Below, in pieces: positions 58,575 through 64,000 of a stretch of DNA of 64,000 nt (its first letter is position 1; the number at the start of each line of letters is the position of its first letter). The notes beneath the pieces were generated by a model. That model saw only the letters and a list, made by a program, of their open reading frames with translations, was not told where the DNA came from and searched no databases. The stretch spans positions 1,240,001-1,304,000 of the forward strand of contig CBDCCV010000002.1 in the NCBI GenBank assembly GCA_965215025.1, written 5' to 3'. Both the position numbers and the translations under genes were made by a program. The DNA is from CBDCCV01 sp965215025. Its GTDB lineage: Bacteria > Bacteroidota > Rhodothermia > Rhodothermales > Salinibacteraceae.

Positions 58575-61500
58575 ATGAAACGCTTCTTTCTCCTGTTGGC
58601 TTGTCTGACTCTGTGCCAGGTCGTGCCGTTGCACGCGCAGGATCGCGACGTGCCGCTTTCCCTTCGCCCGGCGTCCGCCCACGACCTGCAGATAGCGGAG
58701 ACCGCGCCCGGCACCTACGAGATCGAGACCACCGGGCAGGATCCCTACCTCTTCACGCACGCGCTGGAGCAGCTGGCGGACTCCGTGCAGCACGTGCTGG
58801 CGTTCGAGTATTTCTCGGCGACGGGCGTCGGGGACCTGCAGCTTTTCTTCGCGCCGCCCGTCGATGAGCGCCGAAGCCTTACAGTCCCGCTCAGCGTGAG
58901 CGAAGGATGGACGGCCTTCTCCGTGGACTTCTCCAACGACGTCGAGAACTGGGGCCGGGCGGGCGATTCGCTGCGGCTCGACTTCGGAAGCGCGCCAGGA
59001 CAAACCCTCCAGCTCCGCAACCTGCGCCTGCGCGCGCCCACGGCCCGCGAGCGAGAGCTGGCGGCCAACCGGGCCGAGCGGAAGCGGCGCGAGGCGCGCC
59101 TGGAGCGCAACCTTCGAGCCTACCTCGGCGCGACGTACGCCGACACGATCCGCCACGTATCCGTCCAGGATAGCACCATCACGATCAGAGGAACCACCGC
59201 GGGCGGCACCGAGGGCCTCATCCTGGGGGAAGTGCCGCTCCATCAGCACGTCACGGAAACCGCCTCGTTCGAGCGCGCCGTCAGCGTGGGAGGCGATGGG
59301 CCGGACTTCGAGGTATCCGTCGCCCGCTACGTCGAGACGGACGGGCGGCGCTACGACCGGCTCCTCTCGAAGTGGGTGCTCGCCGAAGAGACGGCGGACG
59401 GGATGGCGCTCCGCTCGCACGCGCGCTTTCCCGACGAGGTCGACGCCCGGCGCGATCTGCCGGAGGCAAAGCCGGCCTCGAAGAAAGGGCTGGGCGGCTA
59501 CTCCGCCGGGCGCGACGCCCCCATCAGCGACCTCGATTCGCTCGGCATCACGAGCGCGACCGTGAACATCTGGATCACGCAGCTCATGCGCGCGGAGGCC
59601 TCCGACGCGACGATGCCGTTCACGTTCAACGGGAAGACGTACCACGTAGACCGCGGCGAAGTCCAGAAGCTGGACGAGACGCTGCGCACGACGGCCGAGC
59701 GCGACATCGTCGTCTCCGCCATCATCCTCATCGGCCAGGCCGTGGACGTGCCGGACTCGACCATCGGCGCGATCTTCGAGCACCCGGACTCCGACCCGGC
59801 CGGCATCTACAGCATGGCGAACGTCACCTCGCCGCGGGGCGTGGAGCACTACGCGGCGATGATGGACTTCCTGGCCGAGCGCTACACCCGGCCTGACGCG
59901 CGCTACGGACGCATCCACCACTGGATCGTCCACAACGAGGTGGACGCCGGATGGGTCTGGACCAACGCCGGCGAGAAGACCCCTCTCGTGTTCATGGACC
60001 TCTACCACAAGTCCATGCGCACCATCTACTACATCGCCCGGAAGTACGACCCCCATGCGAAAGCTTTCATTTCGCTGACGCACTACTGGGACTGGACCTC
60101 CGACGAGCACTTCTACCACGCGCGCGACTTGCTCGACATCCTGCTCGACTTCTCACGGGCAGAGGGCGACTTCGAGTGGGCCATCGCGCACCACCCGTAT
60201 CCCGAGTCGCTCTTCGAGCCGAAGGCGTGGGAAGACGAGAAGGTGGACTTCACTTTCGGCACGCCGCTCATCACGTACAAGAACATCGAGGTGCTAAACG
60301 CCTGGGTACAGCAGCCCCGCACCTTCTACGACGGCGCGCGGCGCACCGTCTACCTTTCCGAGCAGGGGCTGAACTCGCGCGACTACTCCGAGGAGCACCT
60401 CTTGGAGCAGGCCGCCGGCATGTGCTACGCCTGGAAGAAGTTTGCCCCGCTCGGCGGCATTGACGCCTTCCAGTACCACAACTGGCAGGACAACCGCGGC
60501 GAGGGCGGCCTGCGCATCGGCCTGCGCCGCTTCCCCGACGCCGAGGAAGACCCCGGCGGGACGAAGCCTATCTGGGACGTCTACGCCGCGCTGGGCACCG
60601 CCCGCGAGGACGAGGCTTGCGCCTTCGCCAAAGAGATCATCGGCATCGAGGACTGGGATGAGGTGCGCCACACCGAACCGGTTGCCCCCGCCCCGGCGGA
60701 CTCGGCAGACCGGGCAGGCGTAGTGTGGGATGTCAAGAGCGACACCTGGGCCGCCACCGACGCGCTGGGCCGCGCTCTGCCGGACTACGACGAGGCAGGA
60801 CCACCGAAGGAGGGCCGGACGGTCGGCATCTTCTACTTCCTCACGCACAACGACTCCACCGGCAGCGGGCCGCCCAACGTCACCGAAATTCTCGCCGACA
60901 ATCCCGATGATCCGAACTGGAGCGACGGGTCGCACTACTGGGGAGAGCCGGAGTCGGGCTACTACCTCTCCACCGACCCGTGGATGATCCGTCAGCACGC
61001 GCGCCTCCTCTCTGACGCCGGGGTGGACGTGATCGTCTTCGACGTGACCAACAACGTGACCTATCCCGGCACCTACACGGCCATCGCGGAGGTATTCGAG
61101 ACGATGCGCGCCGAGGGCGAGGCCACCCCGCAGTTCACATTCTTAGCCAGCGAGGCGTCCATCTATCAGCTCTGGGACCAGCTCTACGCCGAGGGGCGCT
61201 ACGCTGACCTCTGGTTCCGCTGGAACGGCAAGCCACTCCTGATCTTCGGCCAGTGGGAGGAGCGAGGGGCAATGAGCGAGGTGACGTTCCCGCAGGAGAT
61301 CACGGACTTCTTCACCCTCCGCGAAAGCTGGGCGTGGACCTCGCTGCCGTGGTACGATGACGGCCACCACGAGTGGCCCTGGATCGACCACTTTCCGCAG
61401 AGCATCGGCTGGAACACCTCGCCCGACAGCGCCGAGTACGTCCCCGTGGGCGTCGCCCAGCACCCGCTCTCCAACATCGGCCGGAGTTTTCACAACTTCC

Positions 61501-62465
61501 ACCAGCCGCCCACCGACGCGTACGACCGCACGCCCTACACGGGCGAGGGGTTGTTCTTCGAGGAGCAGTGGTCGCGCGCGCTCGACGTGGACCCGGCGTT
61601 CGTGTTCGTCACCGGGTGGAACGAGTGGACGGCCGGCAAGCAGGTGATGGGCGAGGACGTCGAGGAATCCCTCCTTTTCTGGGACTTCTATCCCGGCGCG
61701 CATCTGGGAAAGGCCGGCGCCGTCCTCGAACCCGGCGACACGTACTTCATCGACCAGTACAACCAGGAGTACAGCCGCGACATCGAGCCGATGAAGGGCG
61801 GCCACGCGGACAACTATTACTACCAGCTCATGTCGAACATCCGGCGCTACAAAGGCGTCCGCCGGCCTGAGCCGCCCAGCCCGCCAAAGACGATCCGCCT
61901 CCAAGATAGCTTTGCGCAGTGGGATAGCGTCAACCCGGAGTACCGCGACCATCGGTTCGACACGGCGCACCGCGACAGCCCCGGCGAGAAGGGCGCCGGG
62001 CCGTACGTGAACACGACGGGCCGCAACGACCTCACGCTCATGAAGGCCGCGCATGATGCGCAGCGCGTGTACTTCTACGCCGAGACGCGCGAAGCCTTGA
62101 CGTCAAGTCAAGATTCCCTCTGGATGCAGCTCCTCATCGACGCGGACCAGGACGCCTCGACGGGGCCGTACGGCTACGACTACCGCGTCAACCACCGCGT
62201 GCAGAGCGACTCCACGACTACGCTCGAATCGTTCACCGGCGAAGGGTGGGCGCCTGCCGCGACAGTCCCGTACCGGGTGGAGAACAACCGGCTCATGCTG
62301 GCCCTTCCTCGCACCGCTCTCGGAGAAGCAGAAGCCGTCGCGCTCGACTTCCATTGGACCGACAACGCCGCGCTCTCCGGCAATCCGGGAGTATTTTTCC
62401 TGAACGGCGACCACGCCCCGGAGCGGCGGGCCAACTATCGCTACGAAGCGGAACGTGGAATCTGA
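58575..62465 (+). CDS. Secreted multidomain protein: DUF5722 (GH-A-like) + GH99/WbsX-like + CBM9-like
   Basis: 1296 residues. Signal peptide KRFFLLLACLTLCQVVPLHAQ. About 20-300: beta-rich part without a known family. About 320-725: DUF5722, a TIM barrel; VHNEVD (Glu455) and YLSEQG (Glu596) sit where clan GH-A glycosidases have acid/base and nucleophile. About 745-1095: a second TIM barrel of the GH71/GH99/WbsX-like kind, starting WDVKSDTWAATDALGRALP, VGIFYFLTHND, with VTGWNEWTAG near 1012. About 1105-1296: a CBM9-like/DOMON end (VYFYAETREALT, LLIDADQDASTGPYGYDY). Both catalytic modules would act outside the cell or in the periplasm on a polysaccharide; linkage unknown. The next gene, GH106, suggests rhamnose in the substrate. 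Confidence 0.88.
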   Translation: MKRFFLLLACLTLCQVVPLHAQDRDVPLSLRPASAHDLQIAETAPGTYEIETTGQDPYLFTHALEQLADSVQHVLAFEYFSATGVGDLQLFFAPPVDERRSLTVPLSVSEGWTAFSVDFSNDVENWGRAGDSLRLDFGSAPGQTLQLRNLRLRAPTARERELAANRAERKRREARLERNLRAYLGATYADTIRHVSVQDSTITIRGTTAGGTEGLILGEVPLHQHVTETASFERAVSVGGDGPDFEVSVARYVETDGRRYDRLLSKWVLAEETADGMALRSHARFPDEVDARRDLPEAKPASKKGLGGYSAGRDAPISDLDSLGITSATVNIWITQLMRAEASDATMPFTFNGKTYHVDRGEVQKLDETLRTTAERDIVVSAIILIGQAVDVPDSTIGAIFEHPDSDPAGIYSMANVTSPRGVEHYAAMMDFLAERYTRPDARYGRIHHWIVHNEVDAGWVWTNAGEKTPLVFMDLYHKSMRTIYYIARKYDPHAKAFISLTHYWDWTSDEHFYHARDLLDILLDFSRAEGDFEWAIAHHPYPESLFEPKAWEDEKVDFTFGTPLITYKNIEVLNAWVQQPRTFYDGARRTVYLSEQGLNSRDYSEEHLLEQAAGMCYAWKKFAPLGGIDAFQYHNWQDNRGEGGLRIGLRRFPDAEEDPGGTKPIWDVYAALGTAREDEACAFAKEIIGIEDWDEVRHTEPVAPAPADSADRAGVVWDVKSDTWAATDALGRALPDYDEAGPPKEGRTVGIFYFLTHNDSTGSGPPNVTEILADNPDDPNWSDGSHYWGEPESGYYLSTDPWMIRQHARLLSDAGVDVIVFDVTNNVTYPGTYTAIAEVFETMRAEGEATPQFTFLASEASIYQLWDQLYAEGRYADLWFRWNGKPLLIFGQWEERGAMSEVTFPQEITDFFTLRESWAWTSLPWYDDGHHEWPWIDHFPQSIGWNTSPDSAEYVPVGVAQHPLSNIGRSFHNFHQPPTDAYDRTPYTGEGLFFEEQWSRALDVDPAFVFVTGWNEWTAGKQVMGEDVEESLLFWDFYPGAHLGKAGAVLEPGDTYFIDQYNQEYSRDIEPMKGGHADNYYYQLMSNIRRYKGVRRPEPPSPPKTIRLQDSFAQWDSVNPEYRDHRFDTAHRDSPGEKGAGPYVNTTGRNDLTLMKAAHDAQRVYFYAETREALTSSQDSLWMQLLIDADQDASTGPYGYDYRVNHRVQSDSTTTLESFTGEGWAPAATVPYRVENNRLMLALPRTALGEAEAVALDFHWTDNAALSGNPGVFFLNGDHAPERRANYRYEAERGI

Positions 62466-62569
62466 CGGAAATGAAGACCTGCGTGCTGTGCAGATCTCCT
62501 GGTTTTGAGAAGCAGTCCCGGTTTTGAAGTGCGTTCTTGCCAAGGGTGAACAGAACCGACTCCCGCCCC

Positions 62570-64000
62570 ATGAAGCATCTGCTCGCTGCGGTTGCGCTGT
62601 GCGCCGCCATCTTCCTTTTCGCAGCCACGTCGCCTCCTGAGGCCTACGCACAGACTCGACGGGCAGACTCGAACAACTCGCCTACGCTGTCGGCTGGCAG
62701 CACGTTAACAGCGCTCTGGGACCGATTTACCGATCCCGTTCCCGCCGCGCGGCCGGGCGTCTACTGGTACTTCCTCGACGGCAACCAGGACCGCGAGGCC
62801 ATGACGGACGACCTCGAGGCGATGGCCGAGGCCGGGATCGGCCACGTGCTCTTCCTCGAAGTGGATTTAGGCGTCCCCCGCGGCCCCATAGAGTTCATGA
62901 GCGACGAATGGCAGGCGAACTTCGCGCACGCCGTCGCGGAAGCCGAACGGCTGGGAATCCAGCTGACGCTGGGGGCAGGGCCAGGCTGGGCCGGGAGCGG
63001 CGGCCCGTGGGTGCGCCCCGAGGAATCGATGAAGCACCTTATGGCTTCGCAGACGCCCGTGACCGGGCCAACGTCTTTCCGTGACACGCTCGCGGTGCCG
63101 CCGCCGCGGCCTCCCAGTCCGTTCGCCGGCCTCTCGCCCGAGCTGGCCGCGCTGCGCGCCGCGTGGTGGCGCGACGTAGCCGTACTCGCCGTGCCTCACG
63201 CCGACGCCGACACATCAGGGTGCGCCCTCGGAAACCTCAACGTCAAGGCCCTTTTCGAAACCAAGCCTTACTCAATCTGGAAGTACGTCCCGCGCTACGT
63301 TCCGGCGCCCGACGCGGCAGCCCCCTCGTGCGCAGCGGCCGTTGACCCTGATGAGATTATTGACCTCACCGGACGCATGGACCGCGCGGGGCGTCTGATG
63401 TGGGACGTGCCTGCGGGCAAGTGGACGATCTTCCGGCTTGCCGCCCGGAGCACGGGCGTCACGACACGGCCGGCGCCGCGCCCTGGCCACGGCTTCGAGG
63501 TGGACAAGCTGGCGCCTGGCGCGTTCGCGGCTCATTTCCGCTCGTTCCACGAGCCGCTTTTGGAGCGAACCGGCCCGCCCACTGGCGAGGCCGGATGGAC
63601 ACGGCTTCACCTCGACAGCTGGGAGATGAGTTCGCAGAACTGGACGGCCGGTTTTCGCGAGGCCTTTCGCGACCGGCGCGGGTACGATCCCCTCCCCTAC
63701 CTCCCGGCGTACTACGGCACGGTGGTCGGCTCGCGCGAGACGACCGAGCGGTTCCTGTGGGATGTGAGGAAGACAGCGCAGGAACTCCTCCTGGAGAACT
63801 ACGCAGCGTCCATCCGGGACCTCGCGCACGAGCATGGGCTGCTCTACTCAAACCAGCCTTACGACATGAACCCGGCCGGCGACATCGATCTTGGTGCCGT
63901 GGCCGACATTCCGTCCTGCGAGTCTTGGGCAGCCGGCATTGGGACCGACACGGTGTACGGCTGCCTCGAGGCCGTCTCGATTGCCAACGTGATGGGGCGC
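62570..64000 (+). CDS. GH106-family alpha-L-rhamnosidase, partial (runs off the window)
   Basis: At least 477 codons, open at the right edge. Signal peptide KHLLAAVALCAAIFLFAATSPPEAYAQ. The mature part begins DRFTDPVPAARPGVYWYFLDGN, then MTDDLEAMAEAGIGHVLFLE, GIQLTLGAGPGWAGSGGPWV and HLDSWEMSSQNWTAGFREAFRDRRGYDPLPYLP, phrases typical of the GH106 (formerly glycosyl hydrolase 2-like) alpha-L-rhamnosidases, which invert the anomeric configuration and remove terminal rhamnose. Family length is about 900-1100 residues, so about half is missing from the window. It follows the DUF5722 fusion by 104 bases and is probably in the same operon. Confidence 0.92.
   Translation, partial: MKHLLAAVALCAAIFLFAATSPPEAYAQTRRADSNNSPTLSAGSTLTALWDRFTDPVPAARPGVYWYFLDGNQDREAMTDDLEAMAEAGIGHVLFLEVDLGVPRGPIEFMSDEWQANFAHAVAEAERLGIQLTLGAGPGWAGSGGPWVRPEESMKHLMASQTPVTGPTSFRDTLAVPPPRPPSPFAGLSPELAALRAAWWRDVAVLAVPHADADTSGCALGNLNVKALFETKPYSIWKYVPRYVPAPDAAAPSCAAAVDPDEIIDLTGRMDRAGRLMWDVPAGKWTIFRLAARSTGVTTRPAPRPGHGFEVDKLAPGAFAAHFRSFHEPLLERTGPPTGEAGWTRLHLDSWEMSSQNWTAGFREAFRDRRGYDPLPYLPAYYGTVVGSRETTERFLWDVRKTAQELLLENYAASIRDLAHEHGLLYSNQPYDMNPAGDIDLGAVADIPSCESWAAGIGTDTVYGCLEAVSIANVMGR

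Overview
The window looks like chromosomal DNA of a GC-rich member of the Rhodothermota/Bacteroidota (Rhodothermales-like). By eye it is roughly two-thirds G+C. The gene families pointing that way are a DUF3276 (PUR-alpha-like) protein, an STN-domain TonB receptor followed by a DUF4249 lipoprotein, an ECF sigma/FecR pair with a DUF4974 tail, BshC of bacillithiol synthesis, and a MutL whose C-terminal endonuclease site is degenerate. This assignment is inference from families, not from a search.

Layout. (1) 0-15.2 kb, housekeeping: dnaK, a tandem universal stress protein, an SDR oxidoreductase, a CDC48-type double AAA ATPase with a small unknown gene behind it, tilS, a DUF1206 membrane protein, mutL, a small membrane protein, cdsA, a DUF2007 protein and a CPBP protease. 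(2) 15.25-16.2 kb: a tRNA-Arg(CCG) gene whose 3' end and terminator are duplicated about 829 bp downstream, enclosing a HigBA-type toxin-antitoxin pair. (3) 16.2-46.2 kb, mostly minus strand: a TPR protein, a dicarboxylate symporter, a fused phytol-kinase-like/DUF92 membrane protein, an HD hydrolase, bshC, a DUF151 nuclease, hisC, hisD, DUF3276, a purine nucleoside phosphorylase, a large membrane PP2C phosphatase, an AI-2E family protein, recX, a ParE-type TA pair, the DUF4249/TonB/FecR/sigma cluster, a short asparaginase, aminopeptidase P and a secreted protein. (4) 46.4-53.9 kb, a decayed accessory zone: frameshifted GNAT, truncated glycosyltransferase, an intact CYP152-type P450, a PEBP remnant, a DUF1328 gene, a frameshifted universal stress gene, a frameshifted PCMT-erythromycin esterase fusion, a truncated phosphoketolase, and PIN and XRE fragments. 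(5) 54-64 kb, a deoxysugar (probably L-rhamnose) locus: catabolic genes on the minus strand (Ldh2-type dehydrogenase, lhgO, a RhaEW-like aldolase/dehydrogenase, a kinase remnant) and secreted enzymes on the plus strand (a DUF5722 + GH99-like fusion and a GH106 alpha-L-rhamnosidase cut by the window end). The two arms diverge from a short AT-rich segment with overlapping back-to-back promoters and a 16-bp palindromic operator candidate.

Special points. Five ~28-bp palindromes with GTAG...CTAC ends sit in five different gene gaps. Two ~105-bp units bounded by 10-bp inverted repeats starting GTCAT form another dispersed family. All frameshifts I could detect lie between 46.4 and 58.4 kb, so this part is either truly decaying or less accurately sequenced. 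No rRNA, CRISPR array, transposase, integrase or replication origin was seen.
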